Assembly (NCBI RefSeq): GCF_001598555.1
Contig: NZ_BCZE01000045.1
Coordinates: 1 to 64,000, forward strand
DNA: 64,000 bases
DNA from: Novosphingobium rosa NBRC 15208
GTDB lineage: Bacteria > Pseudomonadota > Alphaproteobacteria > Sphingomonadales > Sphingomonadaceae
Direction of reading: 5' to 3'
Part shown: positions 9,508-18,689 of the stretch, in pieces
Numbering within the stretch: position 1 is the first letter of the stretch
Layout of the letters: each line of letters opens with the position of its first letter
The notes under the pieces: generated by a model
Database searches by the model: none
What the model saw: only the letters and a program-made list of their open reading frames with translations
Told to the model about the DNA's origin: nothing
Translations under genes and position numbers: made by a program

Positions 9508-11937
9508 ATGGCATCGAGACAAGACAGCGCAGCCGCTGCGGCGGAAGGCGAGGCAGCTTTGGGGGATCAGACGATCAGCAAGGGCGAGGAAGCGCGGGAA
9601 GCTGCGCATCTCTCGGCACTGAGCGACGATGCCTTCGATATGCCCGCACCGGCCGCCAGCTGGCAGGATGAGGTGGAGGAGAGCGATTCGCCTGCCGCTC
9701 CGCGCCGCCCGGTGCTGCCGATTCTGGCGCTGGCGCTGCTGGCGGTGTGGACCGGCGCCTTCGTCTGGATCAACCGGGGCGAGGCCAATCTGCTGCCCAC
9801 CACCGCGGTGATGCTGATCGCCTTGTGGAGCGGCCCCGCCGTGCTGCTGGGCATGCTGGCCTATGCCCTGCAGATGGGCGGCACCCGCTCGGCGCTGCGC
9901 ATGGGCGATGCCGCGCGCACCCTGCGCGGCGAATCCCTCGCGCTGGAAGAGCGGCTGGCCGCGATGAACCGCGAACTGAGCCTCGCGCGCGATTTTATCG
10001 CCGCCCAATCGCGCGATCTCGATTCGCTGGGCCGCCAGACGGTGGAGCGCCTGCGTGAACATGGCGATCATCTGGCCGGGCTGGTGCGTGACAATGCCTC
10101 GGGGCTGGAGGTGATCAGCACCGTCAGCGACGCCGCCATGGGCAATATGGAGCGCCTGCGCGAGCATCTGCCGGTGATCAGCAACTCCACCAAGGATCTG
10201 GCCAACAACATCGCCAACACCGGGCGGGTGGCTCAGGCGCATCTGCAGGACATGGTCTATGGCCTCAACCGCCTGAACGATTTCGGCGCCGCCAGCGAGC
10301 GGCAGGTGCTGAGCCTGCGCGAAGGCGTGGAGCAGACGATGGCCGAGCTGGACGGGCGCGTCAGCCAGCTGCTCGGCTCGATCGATGACCAGTTCGAGGC
10401 GCTGGACAAGCGCTCGCAGGGCTTCGCCATGGATCTGGAGAAGCATGAGGAAGAGGCGCGCGACACGTTGCGCCGCCGTTCCGCCACGCTGAACGAGGAA
10501 ATCGCCGCCACCCGTGCCCAACTGGACAATGAGGAGGCCGAAAGCCTGACCTCGCTGCGCGCGCGTCTGTCGGGCCTGCGCGATGAAACCGCCACGGTGG
10601 CGCGCGCACTGCGCGAGAGCGAGGCCAGCGCCTTGACCGAATGGCAGGCCGTGATCGAACGCATCGAGAGCCAGCTGCGCGATATGGACGGCCAGATCGA
10701 GAAGCGCACCCGCGACCAGATGACTCAGGCGCAGGCGCTGGGCGAGACCGCCCGCGTCGCCACCGCGCGTTACGAGGCGCTGGATGCCCGCCTGACGGTG
10801 ATCGGCGAAGGCAGCCGCGCCTCGATCACCACGATGAGCGAGCGCATGGACGCGATGGAGCGCCGCCTTGTCGAGGCCGACAGCAGCGTCACCGCTTTGA
10901 CCGAGGCCAGCGTGCGCCTGCTGGAGCTGATCCAGGCCAGCGCGCGCTACACCGCGCAGGAACTGCCCGCGTCGCTGGGGCAGAGCGAATCGCGTCTGGC
11001 GGATTATGGTGGCCGCGTGGCCGCCCTCACCGAAAATATGGCCAAGGCGCGCGCCTCGGGCGAAGCGCTGGCCGAGCATGTCACCAGCGCCGAAGCCCGC
11101 ATCGCCAACGCCACCCATGCGCTGGGCACGCTGCATGACGGGCTGGACGATCGCGTGGCGGCCCATGGCGAGGCTTTGGCGTCGCTGCGCGCCGCTCTGG
11201 TGGTGATGGACCGTGACAGCGAGCAGCTGGGCGCGCGCGCTCAGGGTGAGCTGGCCAGCGCCATCAAGGCTTTGGGCGAGGCCGCACGTCAGGCCGTGAC
11301 CGCCATCGAGGAAGAGGGCGCGGAGCGCGTCGCCACGCTGGCCACCAAGCTGGGCGCCGACAGCGCCTCGGTGATCGAGCGCGCTATGCGCAACCAGAGC
11401 GCGGAAATCGCCGGGCAGCTTGAGCAATCCGCCGCCCATGCCGCCGGGCTGGCCAAGGAAGCCGCCGTACAGCTGAAGCTGCAGATGGGCCACGTCGATG
11501 AACTGGCGGGCCGATTGGAGCGCCGCGTCAGCGATGCCCGCGCCCGCGCCGAGGAGCAGGTGGACAATGATTTCGCCCGCCGCGTGGCCTCCATCACCGA
11601 GACGCTGAACTCCAGCGCCATCGATATCGCCAAGGCTTTGGATACCGAAGTGGGCGAAACGGCATGGGCCGCCTATCTGCGCGGTGAGCGGGGCATCTTC
11701 ACCCGCCGCGCGGTGCGCCTGCTCGACAATGCCGAGGCCAAATCGGTGCTGTCGACCTATGAGAACGACCCGCATTTCGCAGTGGAGGTCAACCGCTACA
11801 TCCACGATTTCGAAGGGCTGCTGCGCCAGTTGCTGTCCACGCGCGATGGCCATGCGCTGGGGGTGACTCTGCTGTCCTCGGATGTCGGCAAGCTTTATGT
11901 GGCGCTGGCGCAGGCGATCGAGCGGCTGCGCAATTGA
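9508..11937 (+). CDS. Large membrane-anchored coiled-coil protein (TipN-like architecture)
   Basis: 809 residues. Residues 1-70 are acidic and disordered. Two TM helices follow (about 73-92 and 100-128, separated by a short loop), then some 600 residues of heptad-rich, Ala/Glu/Arg-rich helix broken by short gaps, and a more globular C-terminus from about residue 720. Two N-terminal TM segments plus a very long cytoplasmic coiled coil match the architecture of Caulobacter TipN, a pole marker of similar length. Sequence homology cannot be judged by eye, because coiled coils resemble each other. Proximity to Hpt and His-less kinase genes fits a polarity or cell-cycle role, but this is inference. 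Other scaffold functions are possible. Confidence 0.6.
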   Translation: MASRQDSAAAAAEGEAALGDQTISKGEEAREAAHLSALSDDAFDMPAPAASWQDEVEESDSPAAPRRPVLPILALALLAVWTGAFVWINRGEANLLPTTAVMLIALWSGPAVLLGMLAYALQMGGTRSALRMGDAARTLRGESLALEERLAAMNRELSLARDFIAAQSRDLDSLGRQTVERLREHGDHLAGLVRDNASGLEVISTVSDAAMGNMERLREHLPVISNSTKDLANNIANTGRVAQAHLQDMVYGLNRLNDFGAASERQVLSLREGVEQTMAELDGRVSQLLGSIDDQFEALDKRSQGFAMDLEKHEEEARDTLRRRSATLNEEIAATRAQLDNEEAESLTSLRARLSGLRDETATVARALRESEASALTEWQAVIERIESQLRDMDGQIEKRTRDQMTQAQALGETARVATARYEALDARLTVIGEGSRASITTMSERMDAMERRLVEADSSVTALTEASVRLLELIQASARYTAQELPASLGQSESRLADYGGRVAALTENMAKARASGEALAEHVTSAEARIANATHALGTLHDGLDDRVAAHGEALASLRAALVVMDRDSEQLGARAQGELASAIKALGEAARQAVTAIEEEGAERVATLATKLGADSASVIERAMRNQSAEIAGQLEQSAAHAAGLAKEAAVQLKLQMGHVDELAGRLERRVSDARARAEEQVDNDFARRVASITETLNSSAIDIAKALDTEVGETAWAAYLRGERGIFTRRAVRLLDNAEAKSVLSTYENDPHFAVEVNRYIHDFEGLLRQLLSTRDGHALGVTLLSSDVGKLYVALAQAIERLRN

Positions 11938-11945
11938 TCGCAGGG

Positions 11946-11973
11946 GGCTGGGCAGCAGTACTGCGCCAGCCTT
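11946..11973 (+). terminator. Weak candidate terminator after the coiled-coil gene
   Basis: GGCTGG at 11946-11951 can pair with CCAGCC at 11966-11971, with an inner GCAG/CTGC pairing separated by bulges; only TT-A-T follows. It is 8 bases past the stop. The imperfect stem and missing U-run make this a weak call. The rest of the gap to 12140, between two convergent genes, shows no gene or RNA I can recognise. Confidence 0.3.
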
Positions 11974-12140
11974 ATCCGTGAAGATGCGGTGCTTTGGTCA
12001 GCAGTTGGGCCAATCGCTGTCCGCCATCCCGCCCTTCCGGCTTCTATGTAGCCAGGCGCCCCGCCTTGAGCGGCAACGACAGCTCGGGATCGTCGACGCA
12101 AGCAAGCTCCCACAGGCAGCAGCCGCAGATGTCGGGTAGC

Positions 12141-12431
12141 TCAATAGCCCGCTGATTTCAGCGAGGCTGGCGGATGGATCACACTGACATCGTCAATCGT
12201 CACCCATCCGAACTGCAGATTGGCATAGAACAGGCCGAACAGAACCGCTGACAACGCCGTGGCCCGCAGAGCCACGCGACCCGGGCGGAAGTTGGCGGGG
12301 GCGCTGGTGGCCTGCCCCTTGACCAGCTCCTCGCCCTGTTCCTCATGCGTGCGGATGCCGAAGGGCATCACCAGAAACGCCGACATCACCCAGAACAGCA
12401 GGTAAATCGCAACAATCGACGTCAAACGCAT
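12141..12431 (-). CDS. DUF1467 family small membrane protein
   Basis: A 96-residue protein with two TM helices: residues 4-24, containing IYLLFWVMSAFLVMPFG, and about 55-72. The soluble segment between them begins GIRTHEEQGEE. This pattern is typical of the alphaproteobacterial DUF1467 family, whose function is unknown. It is the last gene of the long minus-strand run and starts 6 bases after the RNase J stop, so it is probably co-transcribed. The position next to rnj is commonly conserved in sphingomonads, as far as I recall. Confidence 0.8.
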   Translation of the reverse strand: MRLTSIVAIYLLFWVMSAFLVMPFGIRTHEEQGEELVKGQATSAPANFRPGRVALRATALSAVLFGLFYANLQFGWVTIDDVSVIHPPASLKSAGY

Positions 12432-12437
12432 GGGAGA

Positions 12438-14087
12438 TCAACCTTCCAGCAGCATCACCTTGACCTGAGGCTTCTTGCCGCACCAGCGCAGCGCGGCGCG
12501 GCGCGCGGCCAGACGCGCGGCCTCGGAGATGGCATCGCGGTCACGGGCGTCGCCACCCTTCAGCTTGCCGATGGCCTTCACCACATCGCCGATGGCTTCC
12601 TCAACGAACTGGTCGTAATCCTCCACCAGCGGCAGGCCGATGCCTTCCACCCGGACGCGGCCGCTCTTGCTGCCGATCTGCCCGGCCAGCGCCACCACCA
12701 CGATGCCCGCATGGGCCAGACGGCGGCGCATCACCACTGCCTCGCCATCGGCGGGCCCGATGATGTCGCCGTCCAGCACCAGACGGCCATGGCGCACCTC
12801 GTCGAACTTGCCCGGCTTGCCCGGCGCCAGACGCACCAGATCGCCGTTCACCTGATTGACGATATGGCGAATGCCCTTGGCTTTGCCGACACGGCCCTGC
12901 TCGCGCATATGGCGCACCTCGCCATGCACCGGCACCAGGATCTCGGGCCGCAGCCAGCCATAAAGCTCTTCCAGCTCGGGGCGGCCGGGGTGGCCGGAGA
13001 CATGGATCATGCTCTGCCGGTCGGTGACGATGGTGATCCCGTTGCCGGCCAGCTGGTTCTGGATCTTGCCGATGGGGATCTCATTGCCGGGGATCTGGCG
13101 GCTGGAGAACAGCACCACATCGCCCTTGTCGAGCTTGATCGGGTGGTTGTCGTCAGCGATGCGGGCCAGCGCGGCGCGCGGCTCGCCCTGGCCGCCGGTG
13201 GCGACGATCAACACCTCGCCGCGCGGCAGGTCCATCGCATGGTCGGCGTCGATCAGATCGGGCAGGTCATTGAGGTAACCGCAGGCCTTGGCGCTGGCGA
13301 TGATCCGGTCCAGCGAGCGGCCCGAGGCGCAGAGCTGCCGGTTGGTGGCCTTGGCCACCTTGCCCAGCGTTTTCAGACGCGCCACATTGGAGGCGAAGGT
13401 GGTGACCACCACGCGCTTGCCCTTGTGGCGGCTGATTTCCTCCATCAGCCCGCGCGCCACATCGCCCTCGCTGCCCGAAGGTTCGGGGTTGAAGACATTG
13501 GTGCTGTCGCAGACCACCGCCAGCACGCCCTCGTCGCCAATGGCGGTGAGCTGCTCGGGCGTGGCGGGCTGGCCGATCAGTGGCTCCTTGTCCAGCTTCC
13601 AGTCGCCGGTGTGGAAGACCTTGCCATAGGGCGTGTCGATCAGCAGGGCGTTGCCCTCGGCGATGGAATGCGCCAGCGGCACATAACGGATGCCGAAAGG
13701 CCCCAGCGCAAAGCGGTCGAGGTGATCGATGACGATCAGTTCGACCGTATCGGTCAGCCCGGCCTCGTCCAGTTTGGCGGCGACCAGCTTGGCGGTGAAC
13801 GGCGTGGCATAAAGCGGCACGCCCAGATCGGCGGCGAAATAGGGCACCGCGCCAATGTGATCCTCATGCGCATGGGTCAGCACCACGCCGAGCAGATCCT
13901 TGCGGCGCTCCTCGATGAAATCCAGATCGGCGAAGACCAGATCGATGCCGGGATATTCATTGCCGCTGAAGGTCATGCCCAGATCGACCATCAGCCATTT
14001 GCCGTCGCACCCATAGAGGTTGACGTTCATGCCGATCTCGCCGGATCCCCCCAGCGCGCAAAATAGCAGTTCGTCACCCGGTTTCAG
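12438..14087 (-). CDS. rnj: Ribonuclease J, apparent CTG start
   Basis: Metallo-beta-lactamase/beta-CASP ribonuclease (5'-to-3' exo and endo activity) in mRNA decay and rRNA maturation. The zinc-binding motif THAHEDHIG and downstream beta-CASP motifs are present. The first ATG (14030) would start at MNVNLYGCDG, yet the strongly conserved first-strand motif ALGGSGEIG is encoded in frame just upstream. Between that motif and the in-frame TGA at 14103-14101 there is no ATG, GTG or TTG. CTG at 14087 gives an N-terminus MKPGDELLFCALGG and is preceded by AAAGGA (14100-14095) with a seven-base spacer. I therefore place the start there, giving 549 residues. A sequencing error in this stretch is the alternative. 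Confidence 0.9.
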   Translation of the reverse strand: MKPGDELLFCALGGSGEIGMNVNLYGCDGKWLMVDLGMTFSGNEYPGIDLVFADLDFIEERRKDLLGVVLTHAHEDHIGAVPYFAADLGVPLYATPFTAKLVAAKLDEAGLTDTVELIVIDHLDRFALGPFGIRYVPLAHSIAEGNALLIDTPYGKVFHTGDWKLDKEPLIGQPATPEQLTAIGDEGVLAVVCDSTNVFNPEPSGSEGDVARGLMEEISRHKGKRVVVTTFASNVARLKTLGKVAKATNRQLCASGRSLDRIIASAKACGYLNDLPDLIDADHAMDLPRGEVLIVATGGQGEPRAALARIADDNHPIKLDKGDVVLFSSRQIPGNEIPIGKIQNQLAGNGITIVTDRQSMIHVSGHPGRPELEELYGWLRPEILVPVHGEVRHMREQGRVGKAKGIRHIVNQVNGDLVRLAPGKPGKFDEVRHGRLVLDGDIIGPADGEAVVMRRRLAHAGIVVVALAGQIGSKSGRVRVEGIGLPLVEDYDQFVEEAIGDVVKAIGKLKGGDARDRDAISEAARLAARRAALRWCGKKPQVKVMLLEG

Positions 14088-14094
14088 CGTCTTG

Positions 14095-14100
14095 TCCTTT
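14095..14100 (-). promoter_or_regulatory. Ribosome-binding site supporting the CTG start of rnj
   Basis: The minus strand reads AAAGGA, then CAAGACG, then CTG. Spacing is ideal for initiation at CTG 14087, and no comparable site lies in front of ATG 14030. This decides the start of RNase J. Confidence 0.65.
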
Positions 14101-14129
14101 CAGGCCGCGCAAGGTGGCGCGTGAGATAT

Positions 14130-14909
14130 TTAACGTGTTGCAGCGCGCTGGGCCAGAAGCGCCAGCCCGTCAAGCGTAAGGTCGGGGTCCACCGCGTCGA
14201 AAAGCCCCGGATGGCCGTTGAACAGCACCGCCAGACCGCCCGTCGCCACCACCTTGGCGGGCCGGCCGATCTGGTGGCGCATGCGCGCGATCAGCCCCTC
14301 CATCATCGAGACATAGCCCCAATAGATGCCGATCAGCATCTGATCCTCGGTGTTGGTGCCGATCACGCTTTCAGTGGCGGGCCGAGCAATGGCGATGCGC
14401 GGCAGCTTGGCGGTGTTGCCCACCAGCGCATCGAGCGACAGGTTGAGCCCCGGAGCGATGATCCCGCCCTTGTAGGCGCCGTTGAAGTCGATGGCATCGA
14501 TGGTGGTCGCCGTGCCGAAATCCACGATGATCAGATCGCCGGGATATTTGGCATGGGCGCCGATGGCATTGACGGCGCGATCCGCCCCCAGCGATTTGGG
14601 CTGGTCGACATCGATATCGATCCCGTAAGCGGCGGCGCCCTGCCCGGCGATCAGCGGCTCGACATTGAAATATTTGGTGCAGAGCACCTCCAGATTGTGA
14701 AGCGCGCGCGGCACCACGGTGGAGATGATGATGGTTTCGACCGTCTCGCGCGTGTAGCCCTCGATGGTGAGCAGCTGCATCAGCCAGACGGCATATTCAT
14801 CGGCGGTGCGGCGCGGATCGGTGGCGATGCGCCAGCGCGCCTTGATTGTCAGCCCGTCGAACAGGGCGAAGACGACATTGGTGTTGCCGACATCGACGGC
14901 GAGCAGCAT
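14130..14909 (-). CDS. coaX: Type III pantothenate kinase
   Basis: First enzyme of coenzyme A synthesis, phosphorylating pantothenate; 259 residues, the usual length. The ASKHA-fold motifs are visible: DVGNTN at residues 5-10, GADRAVNAIGA near 108-118 and DFGTATTIDAI near 129-139. These are diagnostic of CoaX rather than the CoaA or CoaW types. It lies between birA and rnj on the minus strand, as in many alphaproteobacteria, with a 38-base gap to birA, so it is probably in the same transcript. Confidence 0.95.
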   Translation of the reverse strand: MLLAVDVGNTNVVFALFDGLTIKARWRIATDPRRTADEYAVWLMQLLTIEGYTRETVETIIISTVVPRALHNLEVLCTKYFNVEPLIAGQGAAAYGIDIDVDQPKSLGADRAVNAIGAHAKYPGDLIIVDFGTATTIDAIDFNGAYKGGIIAPGLNLSLDALVGNTAKLPRIAIARPATESVIGTNTEDQMLIGIYWGYVSMMEGLIARMRHQIGRPAKVVATGGLAVLFNGHPGLFDAVDPDLTLDGLALLAQRAATR

Positions 14910-14947
14910 GGCAATCCCCTCAAGCGATTGTGTCGACTAATTTTATA

Positions 14948-15661
14948 TCAGGCGAGGTTGATATCGCCCGCATGGATAATGCGCGTGGTGCCGTCTGCCA
15001 GCGACAGACGCAAGGCCCCTTGCTCGTCGAGACCGGCAAAAAGCCCCTGCAGCGTGCTGCCCGAGGGTTCGCTCACGGAAAGCGGCGTGCCGGATGGATG
15101 GGCCGCAGCCTGCCAGCGGCTGACCAGCGCGCCTAGACCATAGCTGCGCCACAGCGCCAGCTGCGCGGCAAAGGCCGATGTCAGCCTTTGGGCAAAGGCA
15201 TCCACATCCGGCGCGGGCGCCAGATCGGCCAGCGCGCAGGTGGCGCGATCCGGCAGGCTGGGGGCCTGCGCCAGATTGACGCCGATACCGACCACCACCG
15301 CATCGCCGACCCGCTCCAGCAGGATGCCGGCCATCTTCGCGCCATCGACCAGCAGATCGTTGGGCCATTTCAGCATGGCGCGATGGGGCGCCGGAACGAA
15401 GGGCCCGACCGCCTCATGCACCGCCAGCCCGGCGACCAGCGCCAGTGAACCGGCATGAGGGTCGGTTGGTGTCAAGCGCACCACGCCCGAGCCCATGAAA
15501 TTGCCCGCGCCATCGTTCCAGATGCGCCCCAAACGACCACGCCCGGCGTTTTGACGCCGGGCGACAAGCCAGAAACCATCGCCCAGCGGCTCGCCCGCCG
15601 CCAGCCTTGCAAGAAGGTCGGCGTTGGTCGAGCCGGTGACGGCGACGGTTTCGATCAAAAG
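14948..15661 (-). CDS. birA: Biotin--[acetyl-CoA-carboxylase] ligase, no DNA-binding domain
   Basis: Attaches biotin to the biotin carboxyl carrier protein; 237 residues. The biotinyl-AMP loop GRGRLGRIW and the KWPNDLLVDGAKMAGILLE region are present. The winged-helix repressor domain of E. coli BirA is absent, so this is the monofunctional class. The frame is open up to 15793 inside nuoN without plausible homology. TTG 15661 gives the family-like N-terminus MIETVAVTGSTNADLL and begins 8 bases after the nuoN stop, so I chose it. Co-transcription with nuoN is likely. Confidence 0.88.
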   Translation of the reverse strand, partial: LLIETVAVTGSTNADLLARLAAGEPLGDGFWLVARRQNAGRGRLGRIWNDGAGNFMGSGVVRLTPTDPHAGSLALVAGLAVHEAVGPFVPAPHRAMLKWPNDLLVDGAKMAGILLERVGDAVVVGIGVNLAQAPSLPDRATCALADLAPAPDVDAFAQRLTSAFAAQLALWRSYGLGALVSRWQAAAHPSGTPLSVSEPSGSTLQGLFAGLDEQGALRLSLADGTTRIIHAGDINLA

Positions 15662-15669
15662 ATCAGATC

Positions 15670-17127
15670 TCAGTGGATCAGGCTGGCGATGGCGGTATCG
15701 GCCAGACGGCCCAGCGGACCGGTCAGCAGATAACCCAGCGGCGAGAGGAACACGCAGCCGATGGCCACCAGGGCGGTGTAGACCAGATCGCACTTGCCAC
15801 CGATCTTGCCCGAGGGCTCATCGAAGAACATCACCTTGACGACCTTCAGATAGTAGAAGGCGCCGATGACGCTCGCAGCGATACCGAGGGCGGCCAGCGG
15901 AACATAGCCCGCCTTCACCACGGCCATGAAGACCACGAACTTGCCCCAGAAGCCAAACAGCGGCGGAATGCCGGCAAGGCTGAACATCGCCATGGCCAGA
16001 GCCGCGGCCAGACCCGGCTTCACGCGCGAGAGACCCGCCAGATCGGCGATCTGCTCAATCTGGTTGCCCTCGGCATCGGTCAGCATCAGCACCGAGACGA
16101 AGCTGACCAGCGAGGTGATCACATAGATCGCCAGATAGACCAGCATGGCCGAGCCACCCTGCGCCGTGCCCGTCGCCAGACCCAGCAGCATGAAGCCAAC
16201 GTTGTTGATCGACGAGTAAGCCAGCAGGCGCTTGATGTTGCCCTGCCCGATGGCGCCCAGCGCGCCGACCACGATCGAGGCGATGGCGGCGAACATCACG
16301 ATCTGCTGCCAGGCGTCCGACTGAGTGCCGAAAGCACCCAGAGCGACGCGGATGGTCAGGGCCAGAGCGGCCGCCTTGGGGGCAGTGGCGAAGAAGGTGG
16401 TGACGGGGGTCGGGGCGCCTTCGTAAACGTCGGGCGTCCACATGTGGAAGGGCACGGCGCTGATCTTGAAGGCCAGGCCAGCCAGCACGAAGACGATGCC
16501 GAACAGCGCCCCGGTGGACATGCCATGGCCCAGAGCGGTGTGGATCGCGTCGAACTGGGTCGAACCGGTGAAGCCATAGGTCAGGCTGATGCCGAAGAGC
16601 AGGATGCCCGAGGCGAGCGAACCCAGCACGAAATACTTCAGACCGGCTTCGGCCGAACGCTCATCGGTGCGCAGCATGGCGGCCAGCACGTAAGAGGCCA
16701 GCGAGTTCATTTCCAGACCGATATACAGCGTCAGCATATCGGTGGCCGAGACCATGATCCCCATGCCCAGCGCCGCGAACAGCACCAGGATCGGGAATTC
16801 GGCGCGGTAGGTGCCCGCCTTCTCGAAGAACTTGGGGGCCACGACCAGCGTGACGGCGGCGGAGAGATAGATCAGCAGCTTGGCGTAGGAGGCAAAACCG
16901 TCCTGCGCGAACTGGCCGGAGAAGGCCGAGACCTCGATGCCGTGGCGGCCCAGCATCAGCGAAGGCACCGCCATAACCGCCGCGGCGGCCAGCGCCAGGA
17001 TCGAGGCGAAGGAGATCGTCCGCGCCGCCTTGTCGCCGCCCCATGCCGAGACGAGCAGCAGAAGCAGACCGATGCCGCTGAGCATTTCCTCGCTCAGCAC
17101 GAGGCCCAGGGATGTGAGAAGATTCAT
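15670..17127 (-). CDS. nuoN: NADH-quinone oxidoreductase subunit N
   Basis: Antiporter-like proton-pumping subunit in the membrane arm of complex I; 485 residues with about 14 TM helices. Conserved charged residues lie in the TM segments, and the family core is visible in GLEMNSLASYVL and GAPTPVTTFFA. Its ATG overlaps the nuoM stop by one base (TAATG), implying coupled translation. It is the last nuo subunit in the operon. Confidence 0.97.
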   Translation of the reverse strand: MNLLTSLGLVLSEEMLSGIGLLLLLVSAWGGDKAARTISFASILALAAAAVMAVPSLMLGRHGIEVSAFSGQFAQDGFASYAKLLIYLSAAVTLVVAPKFFEKAGTYRAEFPILVLFAALGMGIMVSATDMLTLYIGLEMNSLASYVLAAMLRTDERSAEAGLKYFVLGSLASGILLFGISLTYGFTGSTQFDAIHTALGHGMSTGALFGIVFVLAGLAFKISAVPFHMWTPDVYEGAPTPVTTFFATAPKAAALALTIRVALGAFGTQSDAWQQIVMFAAIASIVVGALGAIGQGNIKRLLAYSSINNVGFMLLGLATGTAQGGSAMLVYLAIYVITSLVSFVSVLMLTDAEGNQIEQIADLAGLSRVKPGLAAALAMAMFSLAGIPPLFGFWGKFVVFMAVVKAGYVPLAALGIAASVIGAFYYLKVVKVMFFDEPSGKIGGKCDLVYTALVAIGCVFLSPLGYLLTGPLGRLADTAIASLIH

Positions 17128-18662
17128 TATTCAGCACTCCCCTGAGCGTGCGCTTCTTCCGCCTTGGCCTCGGGATGGCCGGCGGTGACCTGCGCGTCGC
17201 CCTTGGGCTTGGCCTGGGCGAGGCGCGCGTCGAGATGGGCGACATCGGCATGCACCGGCGCCATGAAGGTTTCGGGATAGACACCCATCCACAGCGTCAG
17301 CGCGGCGAGCGGGGCCAACAGCAGCCATTCGCGCGCGTCGATGTCGGGCATGGCGGCGGCATCGGCATTCTTCTGCTCACCGAAAGCCACGCGGCGGTAG
17401 AGATACAGCATGTAAGCCGCACCCAGAATGATGCCGGTGGTGGAGATCAGCGCGATCCAGCTCGAAGCCTGGTAGATACCGGCCAGCGACAGGAACTCAC
17501 CGACGAAGTTGGCGGTGCCGGGCAGGCCGACCGACGCCATGGTGAAGAACATGAAGAACAGCGAATACTTCGGCATGTTGATCGACAGGCCGCCGTAACG
17601 GGCGATCTCGCGGGTGTGCAGGCGGTCGTAGATCACGCCGACGCAGAGGAACAGCGCGCCCGAAACCAGACCATGCGCCAGCATGACGGCGATCGAACCT
17701 TCCAGACCCTGCTGGTTGAAGGCGAAGAGACCCACGGTCACGATGGCCATGTGCGCCACCGACGAATAGGCGATCAGCTTCTTCATGTCGGTCTGCACCA
17801 GAGCGACCAGCGAGGTGTAGACCACGGCGACGATCGACAGACCCCAGATCAACGGCGCGAAATAGGCCGAGGCTTCGGGGAACATGGGCAGGCTGAAGCG
17901 GATGAAACCGTAACCACCCATCTTCAGCAGCACGCCAGCCAGAATGACCGAACCGGCGGTCGGCGCCTGAACGTGGGCATCGGGCAGCCAGGTGTGGACC
18001 GGCCACATCGGCATCTTCACCGCAAAGCTGGCGAAGAAGGCGAGCCACAGCCACTTCTGGGCGGCGACGGGGAAGTTGTAGGCCATCAGGGTGGGCACAT
18101 CGGTGGTGCCTGCCTCATTCACCATCCACATCATCGCAATCAGCATCAACACCGAGCCGAGCAGCGTGTAGAGGAAGAACTTGTAGCTGGCGTAGATGCG
18201 ATCCGCACCGCCCCAGATGCCGATGATGAGATACATCGGGATCAGGCCGGCTTCAAACATGATGTAGAACAGGAAGATGTCCTGCGCGGTGAACACGCCG
18301 ATCATCAGCGTTTCGATCAGCAGGAAGGCGGCCATATATTCGGGCACGCGCTTTTCGATCGCGTGCCAGCTGGCGCCGATGCAGATCGGCATCAGCAGGA
18401 CCGACAGGCCGATCAGCGTCAGCGCGATGCCATCGATGCCCAGCGCCCATTTGAAGCCCGCGAAGAGCGGAACGCTCTCCTGGAACTGCCACTGCGCGCC
18501 GCCCACCTCGAAATGAGTCCAGAGAATGATGCCGAGGACAAAGTCCACCAGCGTTGCCGCCAGCGCGACCCACCGCGCGCCCTTCGCATCAGCGAAGAGA
18601 CATGCGATGGCCGCGACCAGCGGAACCGCCAGCATCAGCGAAAGGATTGGAAAACCGTTCAT
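17127..18662 (-). CDS. nuoM: NADH-quinone oxidoreductase subunit M
   Basis: Second antiporter-like subunit of complex I; 511 residues and about 14 TM helices. The core shows HTWLPDAHVQAPTAGSVILA and the lysine/histidine-bearing helices typical of Mrp-like subunits. The C-terminal 35 residues are an Ala/Glu/Lys-rich hydrophilic tail (after about residue 475), longer than in E. coli. It is followed directly by nuoN and preceded by nuoL with a 27-base gap. Confidence 0.97.
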   Translation of the reverse strand: MNGFPILSLMLAVPLVAAIACLFADAKGARWVALAATLVDFVLGIILWTHFEVGGAQWQFQESVPLFAGFKWALGIDGIALTLIGLSVLLMPICIGASWHAIEKRVPEYMAAFLLIETLMIGVFTAQDIFLFYIMFEAGLIPMYLIIGIWGGADRIYASYKFFLYTLLGSVLMLIAMMWMVNEAGTTDVPTLMAYNFPVAAQKWLWLAFFASFAVKMPMWPVHTWLPDAHVQAPTAGSVILAGVLLKMGGYGFIRFSLPMFPEASAYFAPLIWGLSIVAVVYTSLVALVQTDMKKLIAYSSVAHMAIVTVGLFAFNQQGLEGSIAVMLAHGLVSGALFLCVGVIYDRLHTREIARYGGLSINMPKYSLFFMFFTMASVGLPGTANFVGEFLSLAGIYQASSWIALISTTGIILGAAYMLYLYRRVAFGEQKNADAAAMPDIDAREWLLLAPLAALTLWMGVYPETFMAPVHADVAHLDARLAQAKPKGDAQVTAGHPEAKAEEAHAQGSAE

Positions 18663-18689
18663 TGTTTGCGTGCCCTGTCGCTGATGCCT

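Noticed and set aside
9427..11853. An 808-codon minus-strand frame opposite the coiled-coil gene
   Set aside because: Antisense shadow; the plus-strand protein has coherent TM and heptad structure while this one has none.
11895..12113. A 72-codon minus-strand frame in the gap before the DUF1467 gene
   Set aside because: Overlaps the end of the coiled-coil gene, is Cys/Arg-rich with no motif and lacks a ribosome-binding site.
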